NCBI GenBank assembly: GCA_964489705.1
Contig: CAZAZQ010000004.1
Location: 62,001 to 126,000, forward strand
Direction of reading: 5' to 3'
DNA length: 64,000 nucleotides
Source: CAZAZQ01 sp964489705
Lineage (GTDB): Bacteria; Zixibacteria; MSB-5A5; GN15; FEB-12
Within the stretch, counting starts at the first letter, position 1. Each line of letters begins with the position of its first letter. This document shows positions 31,444 to 40,578 of this stretch, one piece after another. A program made the position numbers and the translations under genes. The notes under the pieces were generated by a model. The model was not told the origin of the DNA, did not search any database, and saw only the letters and a program-made list of their open reading frames with translations.

Positions 31444-34293
31444 TTACGGCTTGTCTTTTTTCTTGAAGAGGTCTTTGAGGAGATTGCCGGCTTTTTCCTT
31501 AACGTTTTCGGTGGCATTCTTGCCCAAGGAAGAGAGATCAATGTTGAACGTCGGTTTATCAACCGTCCCGCCAATGACAAGGGGCAACTTGAGGCGCTTG
31601 ACACTTTGGTCGGCAAACAGCCCGGCTAACCCACCCAACAAGCCGCCTTTGGACATCAGGTCTTGCGTCCACTCTTTGGAGAGCAGGAGTGAGCCGCGGT
31701 AATCCAACTCGTTTTCAAACGAGTAGGAACCGTCAAGTTCCAAGTCTCCGATCGTACCGACCTTGGTTTTCAACTTGTCCAGCTTCACTTTGCCGTCCTT
31801 GACGATGATTTTCGTGGTCAGTCCCCGAAGAGGTTGTTCCTTTTGGAAGGTTCGTCCCGCTTGTTGCGCCAGTTTGGAGAGGGTAGTATAGAGCACTCCC
31901 GACGTGACCAGTTTCCCTTCGCGCATGTCGGCCGTGGCGTTCATGGTAAGCGAGTTGAGAAACTCGTCGGGTTCCCAGCCGCGAGCGGAGTATTTCCCTT
32001 GAAGGTTGGCTTTTCCGTACAAGTGCCCCCCGAACTTGGAAAAGCGGGTGACAAAGTCATTGGCTTCAATATCGGCGGCTTTGAACTCGCCGGTATATTG
32101 CGGGTGATTGAAATCATGCAAGTCGATAGTCGTATTTCCGGCGACAGTACCGGTGTAGACTTTGCCGGTGACGTCATAGCACCGGATCTTCCGATTTTGG
32201 ATGCCTACCTTGCCGGTGAGTTGGGTAAATTCAACGCGGCTGTATATCACCGTGTCGAAACGGATGGTTCCTTCGCCGTTTATGTCTGGAAGAATGATGG
32301 GAGGAAGAGAATCGGCGGGCAGCTCGGCACGATTGACTCCGGAGCCGGGAGTTGCTTCGGGAAAGAGCTTGTCGACATCAAAGCGATGGGAACGCACCGA
32401 GAAAAGGAAGAACGGCTTTCGCATACTCCGCTGTTTCTCGGCTGATTCGAGGAAATACGGCAGCGGCTCCGCCAGCTTGCCGGTGAGGGCGAGGTCGCTT
32501 GATTCGAACCGGACGTACATGCTGTCGATGATAACCGTATCGGGACTGAGCTGCATGGCGACGTCGAGAGTCCGAATAGGTTCCGGCAGGAGACTGTCGG
32601 TATACGAGGCGTTGTCGAGTGTGAGCTGTCCGTATATTTTGAAGCTCGGAGGCTTCAGAATATCGCCGGACAGGTCAAGCGACGCTCGGAGTTGCCCTTT
32701 CAACTCCGGCTTCCCGGCGGGCGGCAGGAAGGAGTTGAATAACTCGAGGTTACAGTGGGTATTGAGACGGGCATTGAGCAAAAGCGGCTCGGAAAACGTC
32801 GAGGTGCTGTCGGCAAGGAAATACGGCACCAGGTTGGTCAGCCGACCGGACAGAGACACATCGCACGAGGTGCTGCGGGCGGCGAAATTATTGATGAGGG
32901 CGACCTTGTCGTCGAAAAACACATCCAGCGCAAAAGAATCGATCGGCTCCGGCAACAATACCGAACGATACCGTCCGGCGGCAACCTTGGCGGAACCGGA
33001 AAAACCCATATTCTTTGGCTCTTTCACTTTGCCGGAAACGGTGAGGTCAAAATCCATCATCCCTTGGAGTTCATGTTTCCCTTCCGGGGGAAGGAAAGGA
33101 GCAAGAAACGCCAAGTCACATTTGCCGGAGAGAGCGCCATTGACAAACGGATCTTCGAAATCGTTCACGACCACATGTCCCTGCAGCGGTTGTCCGTCGA
33201 AGGCGCCTTCTTCAATGTTTATGCGAACCTTGTCGGGTTTGAAATCGATAAGCGCTTTGGTCAAAGCGAGGCTACCGGCAATATCTTTCTTCGACATGGT
33301 CATGTCACTGATAGTGGCAGTGCCGGAATACACAAGCGGGGATTCTTTGCGGCTGTCATAATCCACATCGACATCGAGAGAAAAATCCCCTGCGATGGCG
33401 TAGTCCGTCAACTCTTGCTGCTGCGCTTGGGGAAGTAACGAAAAAAGATCCCGGACTGCTATCATATCGGATATTATGCTGAGACGTGCCGTTATGTCGG
33501 TGCTGTCGTAAGTGACCTCTCCGCCAAGAGTGAATTTCAGTTGATTAACGGTAAGGCTGGTTTTCTCGAAGGAGAGGTGCTTTTGGGGGAGGTTATATTC
33601 CGCCGTGTAACGAAGTGAAGCGCTAAGAGTCGGCAGTGTTTGCTCGGAGAGGACGCTGACGCTGTCGATGGAGATTTTGCCGCCGGATGTGTATACCCCT
33701 TTGCGAGGGGTGTCCAACTCCGTCGCAACGTTAATGCCGCCAAGGCGAATTTCGGTGTGGCTGCTGTCGTCGCGATAAATCAGTCGCCCGTCGTGAATTT
33801 CAAACTGTTCGAAACTGACCGCGGTAGCTGCGGCTTTGGTCTCGGCGGGAAGCTGCTCGGCGGGAAAGTCGGTCACTTCTTTGAGTTCTTCTTCCGGAAA
33901 AGTGAACGTATAATTGTTGGCGCCATCTGGTCTTTTCACCAGGGTGATGACCGGAGAGTTGATTATCAGCTTGTCGACGTAGTATGAACCTTTCAGCAGC
34001 GGAAAAAGTTGTAGTTTGAGGTCGACGGCGTCGGCACGTAAAAAATCTCCGACTTCCATCCCTGCCGGGCTGCCGATGACGACCTCATGCAATTCGATTC
34101 CCAACCCGCCCCAAAAGGAGAGGGAAACATCTTTGACGTGAATGGGTCTTCCCAACATTTTGCTGCTTTTTTCGATAGCCATCGCCTTGGCTTTTTCCAC
34201 GGGAAAGAACAACTTCACCCCGATGACCAGCAGTACCACGATGATGAGAAAAATCGCTGCTGTCCATGCCAGTATTTTGAATAGTCTCTTCAT
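31444..34293 (-). CDS. AsmA family protein
   Basis: 949 residues. An N-terminal membrane helix (about 8-28) is followed by the AsmA start pattern KLFFPVEKAKAMAIEKSSKMLGRPIHVKDVSL, then a long series of beta strands and, near the C terminus, the AsmA_2-like region (GVLYTTLSKLAQQAGRT, DGKVKLDKLKTKVGTIGDLELDGSY). The tail is Lys-rich. AsmA-like proteins form long beta-grooves bridging the periplasm and move phospholipids toward the outer membrane in diderms. It is monocistronic as far as seen. Confidence 0.88.
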   Translation of the reverse strand: MKRLFKILAWTAAIFLIIVVLLVIGVKLFFPVEKAKAMAIEKSSKMLGRPIHVKDVSLSFWGGLGIELHEVVIGSPAGMEVGDFLRADAVDLKLQLFPLLKGSYYVDKLIINSPVITLVKRPDGANNYTFTFPEEELKEVTDFPAEQLPAETKAAATAVSFEQFEIHDGRLIYRDDSSHTEIRLGGINVATELDTPRKGVYTSGGKISIDSVSVLSEQTLPTLSASLRYTAEYNLPQKHLSFEKTSLTVNQLKFTLGGEVTYDSTDITARLSIISDMIAVRDLFSLLPQAQQQELTDYAIAGDFSLDVDVDYDSRKESPLVYSGTATISDMTMSKKDIAGSLALTKALIDFKPDKVRINIEEGAFDGQPLQGHVVVNDFEDPFVNGALSGKCDLAFLAPFLPPEGKHELQGMMDFDLTVSGKVKEPKNMGFSGSAKVAAGRYRSVLLPEPIDSFALDVFFDDKVALINNFAARSTSCDVSLSGRLTNLVPYFLADSTSTFSEPLLLNARLNTHCNLELFNSFLPPAGKPELKGQLRASLDLSGDILKPPSFKIYGQLTLDNASYTDSLLPEPIRTLDVAMQLSPDTVIIDSMYVRFESSDLALTGKLAEPLPYFLESAEKQRSMRKPFFLFSVRSHRFDVDKLFPEATPGSGVNRAELPADSLPPIILPDINGEGTIRFDTVIYSRVEFTQLTGKVGIQNRKIRCYDVTGKVYTGTVAGNTTIDLHDFNHPQYTGEFKAADIEANDFVTRFSKFGGHLYGKANLQGKYSARGWEPDEFLNSLTMNATADMREGKLVTSGVLYTTLSKLAQQAGRTFQKEQPLRGLTTKIIVKDGKVKLDKLKTKVGTIGDLELDGSYSFENELDYRGSLLLSKEWTQDLMSKGGLLGGLAGLFADQSVKRLKLPLVIGGTVDKPTFNIDLSSLGKNATENVKEKAGNLLKDLFKKKDKP

Positions 34294-34436
34294 ACCTTCT
34301 CGTCGAATGGTTGTCTTATTTTCTTTGTAGCTTTGCGAGTGCCGCTTCGGGCTTCCTGCCCTCTTGAGCGCAGCCTCTTCTTACTTTCGGTCATATGGTA
34401 GGGTATGATATTCGTATGTTCCATGCAATGAAAATT

Positions 34437-34464
34437 AAGCGCCGGAAATTCCTTTCCGGCGCTT
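34437..34464 (-). terminator. terminator downstream of the UPF0173 gene
   Basis: A perfect 12-bp stem, AAGCGCCGGAAA / TTTCCGGCGCTT, with a TTCC loop. It follows the UPF0173 gene on the minus strand and precedes the AsmA gene start. Its GGAAA-TTCC core resembles family B hairpins. Confidence 0.75.
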
Positions 34465-34488
34465 GTGAATCCGTCATGTGTTTTCCTT

Positions 34489-35166
34489 TCAGAGGTCCAA
34501 CGTCTCTCCCGGTTTCAGGATGACCACCTCGGCGCCGGAAACTTTCGAGGCGAAGTTGTTCGGGTCCTCCTCGATGACCGGGAAGGTGCCGTAGTGGAAA
34601 GGAACAACCTTTTTCGGACGCAGGAATTCGACCGCTTTGACGGCGTCTTCGACTCCCATCGTAAAATTATCGCCGATAGGCAGGAAAGCGAGGTCGATAC
34701 TGTTCATCTCACCGATGAGCTTCATGTCGTAGAATAAACCGGTATCGCCGGGATGGTAGATGGTCTTTCCACCGATGGTAATTAAAAATCCGACCGGCGG
34801 TCCGGTATAGCGAGAGGCATCTTCCCCGTAACCGCCGCCGTGGTGAGCGATGGTCAGCTTGACTTTCCCGAAGTCGAATTGATGCGAGCCGCCGATGTGC
34901 ATGGGGTGGCTTTGCGCTCCTTCTTTGGCACAAAACGTCGCCAACTCATAGTTGGCAATAACAGTGGCGCCGGTGCGCTTGGCGATGGCGACGGTATCGC
35001 CGACATGATCGCCGTGACCATGCGTAACCAGAATGTAGTTGACGTCGACCTCGTCCGCCGAGACGGCAGCTTGCGGGTTGCCGGTCAAAAACGGATCGAC
35101 GATGAGCTTGTGATTCCCTTCGGTAATCGTCACGCACGAGTGGCCCAAGAAACGTATCTGAGGCAT
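34489..35166 (-). CDS. UPF0173 metal-dependent hydrolase
   Basis: 225 residues with a metallo-beta-lactamase fold: metal ligands in LVTHGHGDHVGD, HHGGGYG, YHPGDTG and the late PFHYGTFPV. The N-terminal IRFLGHSCVTI is diagnostic of UPF0173. The physiological substrate is unknown. The second of two adjacent ATGs (35166) is preferred because AAGGAGG lies 5 nt from it but only 2 nt from the first (35169). A TTGACA box on the minus strand (35241-35236) may mark its promoter. Confidence 0.9.
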   Translation of the reverse strand: MPQIRFLGHSCVTITEGNHKLIVDPFLTGNPQAAVSADEVDVNYILVTHGHGDHVGDTVAIAKRTGATVIANYELATFCAKEGAQSHPMHIGGSHQFDFGKVKLTIAHHGGGYGEDASRYTGPPVGFLITIGGKTIYHPGDTGLFYDMKLIGEMNSIDLAFLPIGDNFTMGVEDAVKAVEFLRPKKVVPFHYGTFPVIEEDPNNFASKVSGAEVVILKPGETLDL

Positions 35167-35422
35167 CATTTCCTCCTTGTTCTCAAAGAGTTATCGCATC
35201 TTTCTTGCAGGTAAAGAAACACTCCCGTTCTTCGCTGTCAAGAGCGGCGCCGGGAATCGCCGCTTGCAGATGTGAGTTTTTTCCCTTTTCAGCTCAACGG
35301 TATGGGCAACCGTCAATAGTTTGGTGGAAGTTGCCGATAACAAAAGAGAGAGGAAAGCCGCAGCTTGGAGGGGGGAGCTGGGCTTTCCGCGGCTGGTCAC
35401 CGAAGTGTGACCGGAACCGAGG

Positions 35423-36148
35423 ATGAAAGATGCAATGCCTCGCTTGGGAACCATGAAGATGAAAAGACGGGTTAAAATTCTTCTAATCGAACCGAATCGC
35501 TACCATGCCCGCTTGATGGCGAAAGAAATCGAAAAAAGTTTTCCCGACGCTCGTTTGGCGATGTTCAGCAACGCTCACACGGCCTTGCAGGAAATTCGCT
35601 CCGCTCCTGCCGATATTGTCATCGTCGAGCTGGAGTTACCGGATGCTGACGGGTACGGTTTTCTCGAACTCCTCCGCAAGGAATACCCCCGCCTGCCGCT
35701 TATCGCTGTGGGAAAAAATGATACGGAAGAAGACATCGCCGCCGCCGAGCGGCACGGTGCGGACGAATATCTCTCCCGGCGCCGCTCTTCCACTGCATCG
35801 TTGGGAGAAACAATACGAAAACTTCTTTCCCGACCGTACCTTGAGGAAAATGACGACGAGCTTCACCGGCAAGCCGATCTCATTCGAATTACCGCCGGGA
35901 CGATATATCATGAAGTCAACAATCCTTTGATGACCATCCTCGGCTTGACGGAACTCATTTTGAACAACGGCTACGAATTTGACCGGGAAGTGGCGAAAAA
36001 GGTGCGGATTATCCAAAAATCGGCTCGGCGCATCCAGTCGGCTTTGACTAAGCTGTCTACCATATCCAAGCCGACCCTCAAAGAAACCGCTTCCGGCAAA
36101 ATGATTGATTCCGAAAAGTCGCAACTCTTGACAAAAATCGGTATATAA
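35423..36148 (+). CDS. degenerate receiver plus DHp-like protein without an ATPase domain
   Basis: 241 residues from the first ATG; starts at 35435, 35453 or 35459 are possible. Residues about 16-135 fold like a response-regulator receiver, but the key residues are missing. The acidic pair reads EP (23-24). The phospho-Asp position in VELELPDADG is Glu69. The Thr/Ser position is Gly and the Lys position Arg. Residues about 150-210 contain a histidine-kinase dimerisation pattern IYHEVNNPLMTILGLTEL with His163, yet no HATPase domain follows. It may be a scaffold or phosphotransfer partner. A GGAAAGCC/GGCTTTCC hairpin lies at 35352-35388 in its leader. Confidence 0.7.
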   Translation: MKDAMPRLGTMKMKRRVKILLIEPNRYHARLMAKEIEKSFPDARLAMFSNAHTALQEIRSAPADIVIVELELPDADGYGFLELLRKEYPRLPLIAVGKNDTEEDIAAAERHGADEYLSRRRSSTASLGETIRKLLSRPYLEENDDELHRQADLIRITAGTIYHEVNNPLMTILGLTELILNNGYEFDREVAKKVRIIQKSARRIQSALTKLSTISKPTLKETASGKMIDSEKSQLLTKIGI

Positions 36149-36171
36149 ATGTTATTTCTCCGGAATAACGG

Positions 36172-36199
36172 TTGACAACTCTCTCCCATCGTCTATTTT
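36172..36199 (+). promoter_or_regulatory. promoter for yicC-gmk-rpoZ-topA
   Basis: TTGACA (36172-36177), 16 bp, TATTTT (36194-36199). The predicted start near 36206 is about 27 nt before yicC. Confidence 0.65.
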
Positions 36200-36232
36200 T
36201 TGAGCCTTTATCAAGATGGTAAGGCGCTGTAT

Positions 36233-37111
36233 ATGAATTCAATGACCGGGTTCGGCAAAGCGGAAGTGACGACGAAAGTCGGCCGCTTTGTCGTGGAAAT
36301 TTCAAGTGTGAACAGCCGCTTCCTCGAATTTACGGTGCGGTTGCCGCGGCAATTTTCCCTTTTTGAGTACCGCCTGCGGGAATTGGTCGGACAAGCGGTA
36401 AATCGGGGCAAAATTACCATTTACCTCGGCTTTGAAGAGTCCGAGAAAGCGCCCGGCAGGTTTTTGCTGAGTGAAAATATTCTTCGCAGCTACCACCGGC
36501 AGCTTCTTGCTTTGAAAAAATCGCTCAATCTCAGCGGCGAGGTCGGCGTACGCGAATTGCTGATGCTTCCCGACATCGTCAAGCAAGATGAAACCACCGT
36601 TCCTGACGAGATGGTATGGGAAGGGGTGAAAAAAGCTACTCTCAAGGCGCTCAACGAGTTGGTGAGAATGCGTCGCCGGGAAGGAAAAGCGCTGGCGCAG
36701 GATATGAAACAGCGGCTGGGGGTTATCAAGGCGTTAATCAGCAAGATAGAAAAAGAATCTTCCCATGTGGTGGAGAAATACCGCCAGAAATTGTCGGCGC
36801 GGGTCAGCGAACTGGTCGACTCCTCCATAATATACGACCCGGGGCGTCTGGAGCAGGAAATCGCTATTTATGCTGAAAAAAGCGACATCACGGAAGAATG
36901 CACCCGCTTTTACAGCCATATCAGCCAGTACCGGCGGAGCTTCCAATCGAAGGAGCCGGTCGGCAAGCGGCTCAACTTCATTCTTCAGGAAATGAACCGG
37001 GAAATCAACACCATCGCCTCTAAGTGCGCCGAAATCAATGTCCTTTCTACGGTGATTGCGGTTAAAGAGGAAGTGGAAAAGCTCCGCGAACAAATCCAAA
37101 ATGTGGAATAA
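36233..37111 (+). CDS. yicC: YicC family endoribonuclease
   Basis: 292 residues. It starts MNSMTGFGKAEV, the family N terminus, and contains VEISSVNSRFLEF, and near the C terminus GKRLNFILQEMNREINTIASK, the diagnostic YicC/YloC block. YicC proteins are endoribonucleases acting on small RNAs. The upstream extension to 36200 is not conserved, so ATG 36233 is used. It is the first gene of a yicC-gmk-rpoZ-topA cluster, a common order. Confidence 0.94.
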   Translation: MNSMTGFGKAEVTTKVGRFVVEISSVNSRFLEFTVRLPRQFSLFEYRLRELVGQAVNRGKITIYLGFEESEKAPGRFLLSENILRSYHRQLLALKKSLNLSGEVGVRELLMLPDIVKQDETTVPDEMVWEGVKKATLKALNELVRMRRREGKALAQDMKQRLGVIKALISKIEKESSHVVEKYRQKLSARVSELVDSSIIYDPGRLEQEIAIYAEKSDITEECTRFYSHISQYRRSFQSKEPVGKRLNFILQEMNREINTIASKCAEINVLSTVIAVKEEVEKLREQIQNVE

Positions 37112-37146
37112 TACCGAAAAAATGAGCATATCGAGAGCTTAGGGTC

Positions 37147-37770
37147 ATGAAACGGAAGGAAAAAGGAACTATTCTCATAATCTCTTCGCCTTCCGGCGGA
37201 GGAAAAACGTCGATTTGCCGCAAGTTGCTGACTCCCTCTCGAAAACGTCGGGGCTGGCGGTTTTCCATTTCCTACACCACAAGGGAAAAACGTCCCGGTG
37301 AGCGAAACGGCAGAGAGTATTACTTCGTGTCGCCGGAAGAATTTCGCCGCCTGGTGAAAAAGGGATTTTTTGCCGAGCACTGCGAAGTGCACCGGTATTA
37401 CTACGGCACCCCGAAAAAACCGTTGGAGGAGGTCATCAAAAAAGGCGGGGTGATGGTGTTGGATGTGGATGTTCAAGGAGCTTTCAAGCTCAAAAAGGCG
37501 TACCCCCACGCCATTACCGTCTTTATCCTTCCTCCCTCGGTGGCGGCGTTGCGAAGGCGGCTCAAACGACGGGGAACGGAGACGAAGGAGCAATTGAAAA
37601 TCCGTTTCGAGAACGCCCGGCGGGAAATGAAACTTTTCCACAAATTCGAGTATGTTATTATCAACGATGAACTTAACACCGCTGTAAAACAGGTGTTGGC
37701 GGTAATGGAAAGTCACCATTGCCGGGTAGAGAATCTCGATATGGAACAAATACGTAAAATAGTCGGTTAA
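37147..37770 (+). CDS. gmk: guanylate kinase
   Basis: 207 residues. The P-loop is SSPSGGGKTS, with the GMP-binding block SYTTREKRPGERNGREYYF and VLDVDVQGA. It phosphorylates GMP to GDP with ATP. It lies 35 nt after yicC and 22 nt before rpoZ, fitting a small nucleotide/transcription operon. Confidence 0.97.
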   Translation: MKRKEKGTILIISSPSGGGKTSICRKLLTPSRKRRGWRFSISYTTREKRPGERNGREYYFVSPEEFRRLVKKGFFAEHCEVHRYYYGTPKKPLEEVIKKGGVMVLDVDVQGAFKLKKAYPHAITVFILPPSVAALRRRLKRRGTETKEQLKIRFENARREMKLFHKFEYVIINDELNTAVKQVLAVMESHHCRVENLDMEQIRKIVG

Positions 37771-37792
37771 CGTATAGGCACATCAAGAGGAG

Positions 37793-38026
37793 ATGAAAAT
37801 GAAGAAACTTCCGATTGAAGAATTGGAAAAACTCGGTCTTAACCGGTATGAAGCGGTGATTGTCGCAGCGCAACATGCCCGCCATTTGAATACGAAGCGA
37901 TTGAAAAAGCTGGCACAGATGGAAGAAAATCCCGATGTCGATATCGACCCCCGCAAAATCACCATGGTCGCATTAAAAGATCTGTTGGAGGGAAAGGTAA
38001 AGTTTACGCGCTCGGATTCGATGTAA
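37793..38026 (+). CDS. rpoZ: RNA polymerase omega subunit
   Basis: 77 residues with the omega pattern NRYEAVIVAAQHARHLN, followed by the ITMVALKDLLEGKV helix. It binds beta' and helps RNA polymerase assembly. Position directly after gmk is the conserved linkage and supports the call. Confidence 0.9.
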   Translation: MKMKKLPIEELEKLGLNRYEAVIVAAQHARHLNTKRLKKLAQMEENPDVDIDPRKITMVALKDLLEGKVKFTRSDSM

Positions 38027-38074
38027 ATACATAATGATATGGTTTTAAGGTAATCTGTAAAGGACAGTTGGTAC

Positions 38075-40363
38075 ATGGCGGATAATTTGGTCATCGTCGA
38101 ATCCCCGACGAAGTGCAAAACCCTTTCCCGTTACTTGGGCAATGACTACGACATCGTTGCGACGGTCGGACACATCAGGGACTTACCGAAGTCACGGCTG
38201 GGCATTGACCCGGAGAAAGATTTCGAGCCGGAATATGTAGTCATAAAAGGAAAAGAAAAAGTCATCACCCAGTTGAAAAAAGCGGCAAAGAAAGCCAAGA
38301 CAATTTACCTCGCCCCCGATCCCGACCGGGAAGGGGAAGCGATTGCTTGGCATGTCGCCACCAGTTTGAAAGATGTCAGCAAAGCTCCCTTCCGACGGGT
38401 AGCTTTCAATGAAATCACCAAACCGGCTGTCCTCGAGGCAATCAAACATCCCCGCGATATCGATATGAACCTCGTCAATGCGCAGCAAGCGCGGCGGGTG
38501 CTGGATCGAATCGTGGGATATACGGTGTCGCCGTTTTTGTGGAAGACCGTCGCCCGCAACCTTTCCGCCGGGCGTGTCCAATCGGTAGCGCTGCGGCTTA
38601 TTTGCGAGCGCGAGGAAGAAATCAAAGCCTTCAAGCCGCAGGAATACTGGCAGATTGCCGCCGACTTGGAAACCGAAGCGAAAGAGCAATTCTCCGCCCG
38701 CCTGTACAAAATTGACGACAAGACCGTCGTCAAACCGACGGAAAAAGGCAAAAATAAAACAACTATCAGCTCGCAGGAAGAAGTCGACGCCTACCTCGAC
38801 GAACTGAAGAAAGCCGACTGGTCGGTACGAGACATCAAGGAAAGCGAAAAACGGAGAAATCCGTCGGCACCGTTTATTACCTCCACCCTTCAGCAGGAAG
38901 CGGCAAAGGTCTACGGCTTCAGTCCCAAGCAGACGATGGCGGTAGCACAGCAACTGTACGAAGGGGTGGAAATCGGCAGAGCCGGTGCGACCGGTTTGAT
39001 TACCTATATGCGAACCGACTCGACCCGCATTTCGCCGGTAGCGCTGAAGGCGGTGCGGCAGTACATCGGCGAGCAGTTCGGCAAGGAGTACCTTCCGACC
39101 AAGCCGGTGACGTATTCCAAGAAAAAAGGCGCCCAGGATGCTCATGAAGCAATCCGCCCTACCGATATGAGCCTCTCGCCGGAAAAAGTGAAAAAATATC
39201 TCACCCCGCGTCAGTTCAAACTCTATAGTTTGATTTGGAACCGCTTCGTCGCTTCTCAGATGAAACCGGCGCGGTTTGATATCGTTACCGTCGATATCGC
39301 GGCGGGACGGTTTCTCTTCCGGACGACGGCTCAAAAACTCATCTTCGACGGCTTTTTGAAAGTGTACCATGAGGAGAAAGAGCCTGACGAAAACGGCAAT
39401 GGAGAGAACGGCGTCGAGGCGCTGCCGCCGCTGAAAGTGGATGAACCGTTGACGCTGCTCGCCTTAAACCCGACGCAGTCGTTCACCAAGCCCCCGGCAC
39501 GATACTCGCAAGCGATGTTGGTCAAGCGGTTGGAAGCCGACGGTATCGGGCGGCCCTCGACTTATGCGACTATTATCTCCACCTTGAAAGACCGAAAATA
39601 TGTCGAGCTTGACCGGCACAAACTCATTCCGACTGAGTTGGGCATTGCTGTAAACAACATCCTCGTCGAACATTTGCCGGAGGTCTTCAACGTCGAGTTT
39701 ACCGCCAACATGGAAAAGGAGCTCGACTTGGTCGAGGAGGGTACCGACGACTGGGTGAAAGTCGTCAACGATTTTTACCAACCCTTTATGCAGACCATCG
39801 ACCGGCTTAAAGGCAAGGAGAAAGAAATCAAAGCCTCCTTGACCGAAACGACCGACATAGCGTGTCCCAAGTGCGGCTCGCCGATGGTGGTGAAGTGGGG
39901 TCGCAACGGACGGTTCTTGGCATGCTCGGCGTACCCGAAGTGCAAAACGACCAGGCCGCTGCCGGAAGAAGAAGCCCGCAGCAAGACCGACGAGGTCTGC
40001 GACAAATGCGGTGCTCCGATGGTCATCAAGACCGGACGGTTTGGGCGGTTCTTGGCGTGCTCCAACTATCCGACCTGCAAAAACACCAAGGCGATTACCT
40101 TGGGGATTCCCTGCCCGAAAGAAGGGTGCGACGGGGAAATCGTCGAGCGGCAGTCGAAAGGGAAACGGACATTCTACGGCTGCTCGAATTATCCTAAGTG
40201 CGATTTCACCTCATGGGATCAGCCGATTAAAACGGCGTGCCCGGTGTGCGGGAACAGTTACATGGTGTTGAAATATTCCAAAGCCAAGGGCGAATATCTC
40301 AAATGCCCCGAATGCAAACACACCATGGCATACCACCCCGCCGAATCCACCACTCCTGCATAG
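38075..40363 (+). CDS. topA: DNA topoisomerase I
   Basis: 762 residues. The TOPRIM domain (VESPTKCKT at 8-16 instead of the usual SPAKAKT; DPDREGEAIAWH at 82-93) is followed by the catalytic Tyr311 in ITYMRTDSTRIS. The C terminus holds zinc-ribbon modules: CPKCGSPM..CSAYPKC, CDKCGAPM..CSNYPTC, CPKEGCDG..CSNYPKC and CPVCGNSY..CPECK, four in all. It relaxes negative supercoils. It is the last gene of its cluster. Confidence 0.96.
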   Translation: MADNLVIVESPTKCKTLSRYLGNDYDIVATVGHIRDLPKSRLGIDPEKDFEPEYVVIKGKEKVITQLKKAAKKAKTIYLAPDPDREGEAIAWHVATSLKDVSKAPFRRVAFNEITKPAVLEAIKHPRDIDMNLVNAQQARRVLDRIVGYTVSPFLWKTVARNLSAGRVQSVALRLICEREEEIKAFKPQEYWQIAADLETEAKEQFSARLYKIDDKTVVKPTEKGKNKTTISSQEEVDAYLDELKKADWSVRDIKESEKRRNPSAPFITSTLQQEAAKVYGFSPKQTMAVAQQLYEGVEIGRAGATGLITYMRTDSTRISPVALKAVRQYIGEQFGKEYLPTKPVTYSKKKGAQDAHEAIRPTDMSLSPEKVKKYLTPRQFKLYSLIWNRFVASQMKPARFDIVTVDIAAGRFLFRTTAQKLIFDGFLKVYHEEKEPDENGNGENGVEALPPLKVDEPLTLLALNPTQSFTKPPARYSQAMLVKRLEADGIGRPSTYATIISTLKDRKYVELDRHKLIPTELGIAVNNILVEHLPEVFNVEFTANMEKELDLVEEGTDDWVKVVNDFYQPFMQTIDRLKGKEKEIKASLTETTDIACPKCGSPMVVKWGRNGRFLACSAYPKCKTTRPLPEEEARSKTDEVCDKCGAPMVIKTGRFGRFLACSNYPTCKNTKAITLGIPCPKEGCDGEIVERQSKGKRTFYGCSNYPKCDFTSWDQPIKTACPVCGNSYMVLKYSKAKGEYLKCPECKHTMAYHPAESTTPA

Positions 40364-40371
40364 AAGAGAGC

Positions 40372-40393
40372 TGGTCTCAAAGAAACCAGCTAT
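40372..40393 (+). repeat. family A hairpin, degenerate single stem
   Basis: AGCTGGT CTCAAAGA AACCAGCT: a 7-bp stem that resembles the AGCAGGTCTC hairpin at 7283 with changed outer bases. It is 9 nt after the topA stop. No T-run follows. Confidence 0.55.
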
Positions 40394-40467
40394 GAATAGG
40401 TGTAAGTAAGATTCGGGACGGATCTGTCTTTTCCATGTTCCTCTTATGGTAATTTTTGGTAGGGCAC

Positions 40468-40529
40468 GGTCTGGTACAGACCTGCCGCCAACACTACCGC
40501 AATTGCCTTGGCAGGTCTCTCCGAGACCT
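40468..40529 (-). repeat. family A paired hairpin repeat, inverted copy
   Basis: GGTCTG GTA CAGACC (40468-40482) and AGGTCTC TCC GAGACCT (40513-40529), the reverse order of copy 1. On the minus strand the spacer starts GCCAAGG, matching the CTGCCAAGG of copy 1. It lies in the 215-nt gap between topA and the cytochrome gene. Confidence 0.8.
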
Positions 40530-40578
40530 TCCCTACTTTTGTTCGCCTCACAAGGTTTTGGTGGACACTACCAGAAGG

